This document shows positions 1 through 9,947 of a stretch of DNA of 26,991 bases, one piece after another. The notes below the pieces were generated by a model. It saw only the letters and a list, made by a program, of their open reading frames with translations. It searched no databases and was not told where the DNA came from. The position numbers and the translations under genes were made by a program. The stretch is from Gymnopus androsaceus JB14 (taxonomy: Eukaryota > Basidiomycota > Agaricomycetes > Agaricales > Omphalotaceae): contig ML769996.1 in the NCBI GenBank assembly GCA_009733575.1, forward strand, positions 1 through 26,991, given 5' to 3'. The number at the start of each line of letters is the position of its first letter. Position 1 is the stretch's first letter.

Positions 1-20
1 GCTGTTTAGATCATTCATAG

Positions 21-2685
21 ACCTGCTTCTGCTCTCAAGGAACTGCTCGAAAACTCCCTCGATGCTGGCGCGACTTCTATCCGTGTTACAGTGAAGGATG
101 GTGGGCTAAGAATATCTGCAAAATACAGGACAATGGATGTGGAATCCGGGTGCGTGGAATCTGCTGCGTTTCTTTTTTACATTCTGACACGCTTCATACA
201 GAAATCGGATCTTCCAATACTTGCTGAACGATTCACAACTTCGAAACTCTCAACGTTCTCTGATCTGTCGCGGTTAACCACCTACGGCTTTCGAGGCGAA
301 GCTCTCGCGTCCATCTCCCATGTTGCGCATCTCTCTGTAACCACAAAGACGCGAACTACAACATGTGCTTACAAGTGAGTTGATTTGAGAGCCTTTCACA
401 ATACTTTTTGTTAAATTGTTGTCGTAGAGCACATTATTCTGGATGGGAAGCTTGTTCCAGCTCAGCCTGGTCAGACTGAGGAACCTAAAACCTTGCGCTG
501 GAAACGATGGAACGTCTATCACTGTACGAGCACTGTCAAATTCTTGTCTTTTTGTATTGACACTTTTGCTTTCTAGATCGAAAACCTCTTCTTCAACACC
601 ACCGACTCGTCTGGCTGCTTTGCGAAACACTTCGGAAGAGTATTCTCGAATCCTTGACGTGATGAACAAATACGCGATACACAACCCTAGCGTGGCGTTT
701 ACTTGCAAAAAGGCATTATATCTCTTTCTTTTAGTGTCTCTCAGTTCTAACGATAGTCATGTAGGCTGGCTCAGCTTCCCCTGATCTCAGTACTCCATCA
801 GGCTCTTCGACTAAACATGCTATCAAAATAATATACGGCCGTACCATCGAAAAGGACCTACTTTGAAACCACAGTCAAAGAGGACAGTAAGAAGACAGAG
901 GAATCCTGGAGCGCGGATATCCATTTCACGAATGCGAATTATCAAAGCGAAAAAGATGATGTTTTTGCTGTTTATCAACTGTACGTTGTTGTCTGCTCTA
1001 TTTTCTATTTTCATTTTTGAATGCTTTAGCTTATGGTGGAGTTTTGGTAGCTCGATTAGTGGAGTCTCAGCGCATCAAACGTGCTTTGGAAAACGTTTAT
1101 ACTGGCATATTACCCAAGGGCGCATCTCCTTTCATTTATCTGAGGTCAGTATCTGTGCCCACTGCAAATTCTTTCCTCACGCATGACCTACGGTTATAGT
1201 CTCAAGATAGATCCGCGCTCAGTAGATGTCAATGTGCATCCGACGAAGAAGGAAGTCCATTTTCTCAACGAAGAAGAGATCACGACTCGAATATGCGATG
1301 TTGTTCAAGAAAAGATAGCAGAGAAAAGTCATTCGCGGGTGTTCGAGTACCAGGTAAGTCAGGATTTGCTTTCCATATACCATCTTCTGACTCTGAGCAA
1401 TGTTTAGACTTTGCTGCTGACGGGCGGGATCGTCGAGTCCTCCGGTCAAAAGAGTGACAAGAAACGCAAAGACGCTCCAGCCGAAATTCAATCTGCCGAC
1501 AAAGGAGATCAAGAGGAAGGGCTGCCTCTACGAAGAAAGTGTACTCACATAATAAAGTCCGAACGTCCTTGCAGGATCGTACACTAGACTCGATGTTCCC
1601 TGTTGTGAATCCCAGCCAAATCGGAGACTCGTCGGCCGATCCCAATCTGTCGCAATCATTTTCTCGGTATAGAGAAGTGAAAGAATCAGAGTGTTTTTTG
1701 ACATCGGTGATTGGTTTGCGCAAAAGGCTGGAGAAGGGGAAACATAAATGTGAGTGTCTATTTTTTTCGTTGACGTGGCGTAGGCTCAAATTCAATAGTG
1801 CTTACTGAGATCTTGGAGAAACATATCTTTGTCGGTATCGTCGATATGGACCTTTGTCTTTCCTTAGTGCAATACTCGACCAAGTTATATCTTATCAATC
1901 ATGGCGCTTTGGCGTAAGGGACTTTCGTCGCTATTGATTCTGACTTGTATGCTTATCGCGCGCCTTAGCGAAGAACTGTTTTATCAACTCGGTCTTCGCC
2001 AGTTCGGAGATTTCAGTCGATTGAAGTTGGAACCTTCTCCGTCATTGCATGATTTGATTGGGATTGCAGTTGACGAAGAGGAGATATCTGAAGAAACGAC
2101 GTTGTCTAAATCCGAGATTGTTGACGTGCGTGCTATCATTTTATCCTCTCTTCTTTCCAGATGTTCATTTGTGCTTGTAGCGTATTGTTAAGCTACTTTG
2201 TGAAGGCCCACGTCGATCAATGCTTGCCGAATACTTTTCGCTCAAGATCTCAGAAGACGGGCTTGTCCAGAGTCTACCATTGCTACTCCGAGATTACACC
2301 CCGAACTTGGATAAACTACCATTGTTTTTGATGCGCCTTGGAACGCAGGTCAGTTCGAGCCGATGTTTTATCTGCCTGCTTCGAATAGTGAATCATGATC
2401 TAGGTGAATTGGGCATCCGAAACCGAATGTTTCGAAACATTCCTCCGCGAACTGGCGTATTTCTACGTTCCTGGACCCATGCTTGATGCTCAAGCTTCTG
2501 TTGACTTGGAGCAGGAGAAAGAGGAGGACGAGACGGCCGGAGCGAGGGCAGAAAGGTGGCAGATTCAGCATATACTGTTCCCTGCGATGCGACGATACCT
2601 TGCTGCACCAAAATCCCTTCTAGACGTCGATGTAGTTCAGGTTGCTAGTTTACCAGACTTGTACAAGGTTTTCGAGCGATGTTGA
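21..2685 (+). CDS. MLH1: MLH1 DNA mismatch repair protein (5' end missing; N-terminal half frame-disrupted)
   Basis: Eukaryotic MutL homologue: GHKL ATPase that partners PMS1-type proteins and acts after MutS recognises a mismatch in the nucleus. Seen: ATPase motifs [10 protein letters not shown] (from base 49), DNGCGI (about 130-147) and TYGFRGEAL (about 280-306); a [15 protein letters not shown] block (about 1225-1269); and a C-terminus ending DLYKVFERC before the stop at 2683-2685, matching the eukaryotic MLH1 end. Proposed exons: 21-149, 202-374, 428-523, 577-712, 765-980, 1051-1144, 1200-1353, 1408-1749, 1784-1913, 1969-2125, 2181-2348, 2404-2685. The first exon starts at an acceptor, so the initiator codon and roughly the first 30 residues lie outside the window. 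Frame is lost near 109-125, 441, 487-490, 601, 863, 949 and 1520, and the intron after 712 would need a GC donor. From about 1530 to the stop the frame is clean. Family assignment is very secure; whether this copy is functional is not. Confidence 0.93.
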
Positions 2686-2854
2686 TAGCAATATAGTCGG
2701 GACATGCTCAGTCACGGAATCTAGGTTGTGATACGGAGGAGATGATATTGATATCTTTGCTTCACATTTTGCTCAAAGCAACGGAGAGGCGAGGTAACTT
2801 GCGAGGTCGGATGTAGCTATTGGGTGAGTCTAAGAATACACTACAGATAGTAAA

Positions 2855-3030
2855 GGCAATTAAGATAATTGCAAAAAGCAATAGTACTTGGAAAAGACAA
2901 TTATGTTTATTGTTTTGGTACACACAATAATCTTAATTGCTTCAGATGGTCAATTATGTTAATTGTCTTGTATTTCAGATGATTATCTTAATTGTGGCCT
3001 GGTAGGTATCAATTATCTTTATTGCTTTGC
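2855..3030. repeat. Cluster of CAATTA-N3-TAATTG palindromic units (copy 1)
   Basis: About six imperfect palindromes of roughly 15 bases, built as CAATTA, three free bases, then TAATTG or TTATTG, sit 25-30 bases apart. One spacer is itself palindromic (ATTGCAAAAAGCAAT). The two ends are loosely inverted (GGCAATTAAGATAATTG against GCAATAAAGATAATTG read on the other strand). A similar cluster lies at 5584-5783. It may be a small fold-back element or a solo array of binding-site-like units; no coding potential is seen. The stretch 2686-2854 before it is MLH1 3' flank with nothing else recognisable. Confidence 0.6.
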
Positions 3031-3125
3031 TTTAGAATGAATGTAATATGGTCATAAAATAAAGTCTGAGCTCACTTTTGATTAAGAAGAGTCTTGAGAG
3101 CCAGGATAACTGTGAGCTGAAGCTA

Positions 3126-3611
3126 CTGTACCTCTATGTAGGAAGGCGACGGTCACGTGCACCGTAACGCTGCCAGTTAGGCGACGGACCATATATTCAG
3201 CATTATGTTGGATTTTTTTGGATACTGCTCACTGTAGAGGTGCGGATTGACCATTTTCATACTCTGATGTCCTAGATACTTTTAGTCTTTATGTTTCAGT
3301 ACAATTTGCAGTAGATCAAAGTAATAAAATTTTTGCACCACTACGTAGTATTGCAGAAAGCAAAGATGTATAGGCCTACGGCAATAATGGTAGTATGTGG
3401 GTTGAGACTGGTAAATTACCCCTGCTTGATATATAGAAATGTAGTAGTAGATTTTTGCAATTTTTTGGGCATATTTTGGTATTTCTTCGGCTTTTTCGTA
3501 ACGGTTTCTTGCTAGGCGACCGACCCAAAAACTAGCGTTACATAACGCTATTTGGGCGACACAACGGGGCGTCCGTTATGCGTTACGTTGCCTCCCTACA
3601 TAGAGGTACAG
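3126..3611. mobile_element. TA-flanked MITE, CTGTACC family, copy 1
   Basis: A 486-base element begins CTGTACCTCTATGTAGG and ends with its inverse complement, with near-perfect terminal matching over about 25 bases (differences at the bases after TAGG and AGGC). TA lies directly outside both ends (3124-3125 and 3612-3613), the duplication typical of Tc1/mariner-type transposition. There is no transposase; the interior holds short GCGAC- and AACGC-rich words and no believable gene. It shares the terminal CTGTACC and the TA flank with the elements at 4065, 4551 and 26029. Confidence 0.7.
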
Positions 3612-3613
3612 TA

Positions 3614-4062
3614 TGTGAGTTTGCAAACAGCTAGTGTAAGTGTAAGATAAGAAAAGAGTAGTGAAAATGACAGAACTTACCTGTACATTTATTGTACCTA
3701 CTCAAACAGAGAATCTCTGTTGGAGAAGGTGTTTGTGGTCAGTTGGAAATGACTTTCATATCCATAGGCTCAAAAATGTGCATGCTTCTATCCTTTTTGC
3801 TTATTGTGCTCATTCAAGCCACAACTCACTTTCCTTTCACTTTTGTCTCCTTCTTGTCCCTGGCTTTCAGGAATTTTAGGCCCCACCCTCCTTCCTGATT
3901 AATAGAGCTTACACTTGGTATGTTTGGGTCTCATCTGAATCATTTCCTTATTAGACCCAGCTTACCTTGTGTACTGGAATTGGTTCCATGGCCTCCTCTG
4001 CCCCTCAGAGTGATTATGCCTCAGCCAATGCCTCAGCCAGTGATGCTGATGCTGCCACAAAG
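3614..4062. other. Noncoding stretch between MITEs
   Basis: About 450 bases of A/T-rich DNA. Two short overlapping open frames (3661-3898) are hydrophobic, low-complexity translations without a recognisable domain. No RNA gene or repeat is seen apart from short CCTCAGCCA and TGATGC duplications near 4020-4050. Confidence 0.4.
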
Positions 4063-4064
4063 TA

Positions 4065-4443
4065 CTGTACCATTTCGACCAAGTGTTCATGGGGTGTGAC
4101 AGGTGACTGACCCTGTTCAGAAATCCAAGTGTTCACACATTGCAGTGACCTGTGACCTAGCTGTGAACTGTTCACTAGGGGCTGACTATCTGTACTTGTA
4201 TTTCCATGTATTACATTATATTCTTCATGTTGCCTTATTTAAACTATTTGCAGCTTGTTTGGAAGTAGAATGTGAAAAAATTTAAGGTTTTTAAAGTATT
4301 TTTTCTCAATTTTGAATGAATTTTTTTTTTGGTTTTGGTTGTCACAGTGTTCACAACCTTAGGTGACCAGTGACAGCCTGCCGTGAACTGTTCATTTTGG
4401 ACCAAAGTGACGCGTGACTGAACACTTGGTCGAAACGGTACAG
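4065..4443. mobile_element. TA-flanked MITE, CTGTACC family, copy 2
   Basis: A 379-base element with terminal inverted repeats CTGTACC[A/G]TTTCGACCAAG and onward into GTGTTCA, with one mismatch in the first 26 bases. TA stands at 4063-4064 and 4444-4445. The subterminal regions carry repeated GTGACC/GGTCAC and GTGAACTGTTCA words in opposite orientation, so the whole element can fold back. No protein is encoded. Confidence 0.75.
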
Positions 4444-4550
4444 TAGTGCTAATTCCATAGACAAAACACTTATTCAATGAATGAGAATTAACCTCCTCAA
4501 ATCATACATTCATGCCAGGTTGATACCTATTCATGAATCTACTTAAAGTA

Positions 4551-4775
4551 CTGTACCATTTCAATCGACTCGGCAGGCCCCTGTGACCGTGACTGACCTG
4601 ATGAAATTTTGGATTGGCACCTCACGGTGGAGCCGCGTGACCCCAGCAAAATTTCGGCATTTTTGACCCAAAATTTGCGTTTTTTGAAGCAATTTTGAGT
4701 GTGTCACTCCAAAAATTTCGGCACGTCAGAAGGCCTCCATGACCCGTGACCGCCGAATTGATCGAAATGGTACAG
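4551..4775. mobile_element. TA-flanked MITE, CTGTACC family, copy 3
   Basis: A 225-base element with ends CTGTACCATTTC[A/G]ATC running on into [G/A]A[C/T]TCGGC, TA at 4549-4550 and 4776-4777, and internal GTGACC words plus AAAATTTCGGCA in both halves. It lies 107 bases from copy 2 and shares the first 12 terminal bases with it, so the two are related but not identical copies. Confidence 0.75.
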
Positions 4776-4777
4776 TA

Positions 4778-5583
4778 TTGACACTTGCTTCATGTTAGAC
4801 AAGAAGTAAGTGTTAATTTAGTATCTCACCTTAAGACTTAGCTTTCTGTTCAAATACGGAACTTACCTTATTGATCCTCCCGAGTGCTGTCCCGACCATT
4901 CTGCCTCCCAAATAATATTTCTGACATTTTTTACGATTTTTCTGGTATCTATCGGAGCTAATTGTGCTTTTTTTTTTTCTTTTTTTAAATTTATTTCCCT
5001 CCATTTTGGGCCAGGGGAAGCTTGGGACAATTGGGTTGAGGGCAGATTCAAGTGGAACAGAGCGGATAACATAACAATGGGCTAGTGATACCCACACATA
5101 TACAAAAATTAAGGTCTCAGTTTTCAGCTGATTGCCCCTAGCACATTTAGTGTACCTTGCATGATGTCATTTTAAGCCGTTGCCGTAATCATAGTGGAAT
5201 AACTGTAAAAATTCTAAGCAGAATGGTACCAAATAGTAAGTAGTGTGATTGAAAATTCGTGAAACTACAGCCAAAATACATAATGACGCCAAATAGGCAC
5301 CAAAGCACGTATGGGCGCCTGTGAACTGCGTACAATCAAAACTCGGTTGATGGGGTCAAATCAGTGCCTAACATTAGTAATGGTTGATACTGCGAGTTCA
5401 TTGGTGCTTGTATGTACTTAATGTAAGTATAACCATACTATAGTTATTCCTGCATACCCTACTAAGTATAAGTACTAACCTACTACCACCATTACTATCT
5501 ACCCATACTAAGTTCTAATATGCCTTGCGAGATTGGTTCCGATATACACAGGAGTGTTAAATTTGATGTTTTTCTTGTGTGAA
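4778..5583. other. Gene-free stretch with a dispersed-repeat core
   Basis: About 800 bases with no credible gene. A poly-T/C run lies near 4967-4987. A core at about 5308-5340 (GGGCGCCTGTGA, then TACAATCAAAA) recurs at about 23393-23420 inside the hAT-type element, with weaker similarity on either side. A TACTA/AAGTA-rich segment lies at 5425-5520. Confidence 0.4.
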
Positions 5584-5783
5584 CAGTCAATTAGGATAAT
5601 TGTAAAATGCAATTAAATTAATTGTCAAAAACAATTAACATAATTGCAAAAAGCAATACCTCTGATTTCCGCTGCCTGCCAAATGAATCGCTTACCTTAA
5701 TTGTCTTTGACAATTATGTTTATTGCTTTCAAAAATTACAGTAATTGAAATAAGACAATTATGGTAATTGCCTTTTCTTCCCA
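5584..5783. repeat. Cluster of CAATTA-N3-TAATTG palindromic units (copy 2)
   Basis: A second array of the units seen at 2855-3030: CAATTAGGATAATTG, CAATTAAATTAATTG, CAATTAACATAATTG, CAATTATGTTTATTG and CAATTATGGTAATTG, with the same AATTGCAAAAAGCAATA word as copy 1. Outer ends are inverted relative to each other, and the centre (about 5665-5695) is unique sequence. No coding content. Confidence 0.6.
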
Positions 5784-6394
5784 TAGTGAATATGAAAGAT
5801 ATGTATAACGGTCCAGTTGATGGGGGAAATCCTTGGCAGGGAGACACCCTGGAGAATTATCACTGCAGTTGGTTGGTATGTTTACTAGTAGATAAACGTG
5901 ATTCTGAATGTTTTCATATTTTTTCTCTGCATGAAAAAAATTGCTAGTAAAACCTTGAATCCAGGTTTTCTAGGGGACAGTGCATTGTGCAAACAAAAAA
6001 CTCATTGTTCGCCACTAAGTTTTTTTTTGGCACCCATCAAAAATCTGGGTTTGTACAAATCAAATGGCCTACTCAGATTCTTCATATATTCCCTGGTTTG
6101 TCCACAATGCCATGATCAGCATATTCTGAACAACCATAGTATTTTCTGACCTTCACTTGCCTGGGTTTTAAGCTTCAAGAAAGTCTCATCTTGGAGAAGA
6201 CAGCATGTAGTTTTAGCTGTAGGAAATGTTGGTAGTGTGCGTAGTTATTAGAGGGCCGGGCCTAGAGGCTGCAGGTACAAATGACATTTCCATTCGTGAG
6301 CTGTTTCAATAGTACTCTCAACAGGACTCTGCTGATCACACCAGCACTATCAAAAAATTAAAATGTTGCCCGCTGTTCACGCTGCCAGGGCAAT
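5784..6394. other. Gene-free stretch
   Basis: About 600 bases. The only open frame (5898-6149) is short and shows no domain, intron pattern or recognisable similarity. No repeat or RNA gene was found. Confidence 0.4.
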
Positions 6395-6396
6395 TA

Positions 6397-7133
6397 CTAT
6401 GGGAGGCTGGCTACTTGGCCACACGGTACCTACAACTGTCCACAGGTCCAGAAAGGCTTCTATATTGTAGAATAGCATACTACAAAGCTCCAAACAAGTG
6501 GTGGAGGTGCATGAAAGCTCCTCAGAGTCATGGTTGATCGGATATTGGTGCAAATCGGATATTGGCGCAAGATGCCATAAAAAAGTGATTTCTCAAGCCA
6601 TTTTTTGGAAAGACAAACCTGAATCACCAGGACCATCTATTTCCTTGCCACAATGAAGTCTTTGCAACCTTCATCTACATGCTGGGGATGTTTTGAGAGC
6701 CTCCTAGTATTACTAGCTCTGAGTACTCAGCAGCATTTCCTAATCTTTATACAGTTTCTCTTGAAATCAATGTTATGACCTAGAAAAGGCTCGACTCACT
6801 GCAAGGTGAGGACTTAGTCCAATGATGTGCAGCTTTGGTATTTCATCTCATACAGTTAGCTGGAGCACCTCCCATTTTATTTGTATTTTTTTGAAATCTA
6901 TTTGCAGTGTCGATGCTCTATTGACCGGGATCCCTATCTTTGCCGGATTTGGACCCACCTCCGAAAAATATTCGGTATGAGCTCAGTTTTCATCGGAAAA
7001 TCCTGGGACTGTGCTCAAAATGCGCGCAAGACCCTTTTCTATATACATGATATCCTTTTGTACTGTACATATGTGTATAGCTCATGTGCCAGGTAAAAAA
7101 CCCTTAGGTGGCCGAGTAGCCAGCCTCCCATAG
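6397..7133. mobile_element. TA-flanked MITE with CTATGGGAGGC ends
   Basis: A 737-base element whose ends are inverted repeats of about 26 bases (CTATGGGAGGCTGGCTACT, then [T/C]GGCCAC), with one mismatch. TA is present on both sides (6395-6396 and 7134-7135). The ends differ from the CTGTACC family, so this is a separate family. The interior has no transposase; a direct repeat ATCGGATATTGG[T/C]GCAA occurs at about 6537-6570. Probably a non-autonomous Tc1/mariner-like element. Confidence 0.7.
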
Positions 7134-7135
7134 TA

Positions 7136-7848
7136 CATGGTTTTAGGTCTCTTCCTGTTTCAACTGGTCAGACTGCTCTCATATTTTATACTTAATAAAC
7201 CATTCAAGGTCTTTCCTACTTCCTTGAAGAACATCTCAAACAAAGGGAACACTCCTCTATGTATTGTATGTATGATTGCATTTTGTCCATACACAAATAA
7301 AAATATCCATGAGCTTTCCATGCTTATGTTAGCGCGTCTGGCTTGGTTGATCGAAGCAAGAGATGAGATATTTTTCCCTGCACCTAGATACTGTATGTCT
7401 CTGAACAAGGAACAATTCCCCGGTGCATATGGGTGCTTATTTTACAGAAAATGTCAGGAATTGGGCTTGCTTATAAGTATTAACCACAACAAATTGGGAC
7501 TAATTTGTGTTGAGAAACGGACAAGCTCAGCCAGTGGGTACAGCCTCAGTGAGGAGGGAATCAAGCATCAAGAATGGGGGCAACAATGATTAATTGATAA
7601 TTTGTATCTACCTCCTTTATATAAGGAAGCAGATAGGGGTAGTGTGTGGAGCAGCTGGACAACCAACAACTAAGTACTTATCCAACAATTTTAGTGAGGA
7701 AAAGTACTGATAAAGAAGAGATATTGAGCATTTTCAAGGCGGATTTTTATTTTAGCTGATATTTGATATACATGGAACAGCAAACCAATAACAAAACTTT
7801 TTTAAGAAATGTTAAGAAAATCTGCTCTGAAGGTGCATGATAGCTTGA
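7136..7848. other. Gene-poor stretch with one unassigned 150-codon open frame
   Basis: A plus-strand open frame at 7137-7589 could encode 150 residues, but it starts at the edge of the MITE, has no recognisable domain and overlaps another open frame on the minus strand. I do not call it a gene. The rest, to the hAT-type target duplication at 7849, shows nothing recognisable. Confidence 0.35.
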
Positions 7849-8051
7849 CTCCAGCTCAGAGGTCGGTGGCAGGTGGTGATACCTGTGGGTACCCACAGGT
7901 ACATCCGTGTGAAACCAGCAGGTATTGAGCATCTGTGGATAGTCACTATCTGCAGGTACAGATACCTGATGGATGCAGGTATGACTTTTGATGAAGTGGC
8001 AGGTACCTGCGGATACCTGCACCACCCATGCTGAGTCTCAGCATCATACAA

Positions 8052-8413
8052 TATTAGAGTTACGTTCCTAAATAGGAAGTAGCAGCAGTAAGTCCACACA
8101 GGACTTAGTAGTAACGATCACACAGATCGATGGGGGACAACGGTGGTATTACAGGGTATGGTACTAGGCTTTATATACAGTCCTATGTACAAACGATATA
8201 TCGGGCAAGTGGCTACTGCGTGAATACTTGTGGCTACTATGCATATGGTAAAGTGGGTACTGCGAGAGAGCAAGTGGATACGGCGAGAGACTATGTGGAG
8301 TCTGCGAGACAATAACAGTGGAGTGCATGGGATGGTGATACAAACAAGTGAGACTACGAGAAAGCGTTCCATGTATAGTTCAATAGAATATATTTACCTT
8401 TGATATTTCAACA
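8052..8413 (-). repeat. Copia 3' LTR
   Basis: Runs TATTAGAG...TTTCAACA on the plus strand, so on the element strand it begins TGTTGAAATATC. It matches the LTR at 22889-23250 base for base apart from about six substitutions and has the same length. Small open frames inside it recur in all three LTR copies simply because the DNA is repeated. Confidence 0.95.
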
Positions 8414-8422
8414 CTCCCCTTC
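8414..8422 (-). promoter_or_regulatory. Polypurine tract of the Copia element
   Basis: On the minus strand GAAGGGGAG abuts the start of the 3' LTR, the position and composition expected of the plus-strand DNA primer of an LTR retrotransposon. The pol stop codon (TGA, 8421-8423) overlaps its first bases. Confidence 0.8.
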
Positions 8423-9947
8423 AAACCTTTGCTAATCCCATGGATGCTGCGAAGTGTTTGGCTTTCATCGAAGGTAAGGCTTTGGTGAAGATGTCTGCCG
8501 TCATGTTTTCGGTAGGGCAGTATGTAAGACGAATTTTACCTTCCTCGATGACATAGCGGATGAAGTGGTATCGGATATCGATGTGTTTGGTCCTGGCATG
8601 AAAACGATCATCCTTTGCCAATGCAATGGCGGACTGATTGTCTGACTTGATAGGGATCGCATGAGTAATTTGACCAAAGATTTCCGACAAAAGATTCCTA
8701 AGCCAGATCGCTTCTTTTGCCGCATGGGTTAAAGCAATATACTCAGCTTCCGTGGTGGATAAAGAAATAGTATCCTGTTGTTTCGATGACCAAGATACTG
8801 CTCCGCCATTCAACATAAAAATGTACCCGGAAATAGCATGTCGATCCTCTTGGGACATACCATCCGCATCTGTATAGCCTTGGACTGTCTCCTGGTTGCT
8901 CGTACTGAGCCAAAAATCTCGAGTGTATTTGAGATAGGCGTAGACACGGCGTACACCATTCCAATGAGTGATGCCGGGGTTTTGTGAAAAGCGAGCAGGG
9001 ATGGAGACTGCATACGTGATGTCAGGTCTCGTAGCAACGAATAAGTACTGGAGAGCGCCAAGGGCCTCTCTGTAGGGTTTGTCGCGCATGAAAGTGATAT
9101 CCTCGACCGTTTTGGGTGACTGGTCTTTGGTGAGGTGAATGTGGGGATCAAAGGGAATAGAGAGTGGCTTTATATCCGAGAATCCATAGCGAGAGAGTAT
9201 TGCGTCAATGTATGACCGCTGGGATAGGTGAATCGTCCTATTATGGAGAGATCTTCTGATCTCGATCCCAAGTAGCCAATGGATTTCTCCGGAATCAACA
9301 ACTTCGATTATAGCCCCAATATCTTTCTTCAGTTTCTCCATGATGGCCAGGGTTTTGGTAACCAATGTCATGTCGTCAACATGTATGAAAATGATGGTGA
9401 AGGGATTAGTGCGATAGAAAACAGCATGATCAAAATCAGACTGTTTAAACCCCAGTTGGGTCATGATTTCCCTGAATCACATGTACCATTGTCGACCGGC
9501 TTGTTTAAGTCTGTAAAGTGCGAGTTTAAGCCGTAAGGTTTGACCTGGTTTTACCCCTATATCAATGCCTGGAGGTGCCTTCATAAAAATGCGCTCGTTG
9601 TCGTCCAATTTCCTGTAAAGGTAAGCTGATTTCACGTCCATTTGGTGAATAATCATGCTCTTCTCAGCTCCGATGCTGAGTATAGCACGGGCTGATGCAA
9701 GTTTCGCGACAGATGCGAAAGTTTCGTCTGGGAAGTAGTCAATGTCTGGGATCTGATTAAATCCACGTACAACAAGACGAGCTTGGTGTCCTGTAATGTG
9801 ACCTTGTTCATCCTTCTTGGTCTGATAGACCCATTTGGATGTGAGAATATTTGCATCTGGAGGTGGAGTGACAATTGTATAGGTTCCACGCTCCTGGAGT
9901 CTGGAGATTTCGTCCTTCATGGCATCGTACCATTTGGAGCTGTCAGG
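8421..9947 (-). pseudogene. Copia pol: reverse transcriptase and RNase H
   Basis: Copies element RNA into DNA and degrades the RNA strand in the virus-like particle. Seen on the minus strand: the Copia RT start block (KWVYQTK, then ARLVVRGF), a DVKSAYL motif, the catalytic box as IHVDD (about 9370-9390), WLLGIEI, then RNase H with GYTDADG, STTEAEY, SDNQSAIALAKD and ARTKHIDIRYHFIR. It continues the integrase frame but is cut by TGA codons at 9948-9950 (its upstream boundary) and 9477-9479, between WYM and FREIM. The true end is the TGA at 8421-8423, at the polypurine tract. The catalytic residues I looked for are present, so decay appears mainly due to the stops. Confidence 0.93.

Noticed and set aside
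7137..7589. 150-codon plus-strand frame
   Set aside because: No domain, begins at a MITE edge and overlaps a minus-strand frame; open by chance as far as I can judge.
8118..8372. Open frame in the LTR starting MERFLVVS, recurring in the other two LTR copies
   Set aside because: It recurs only because the LTR is repeated; it shows no domain and the copies differ in where the frame ends.
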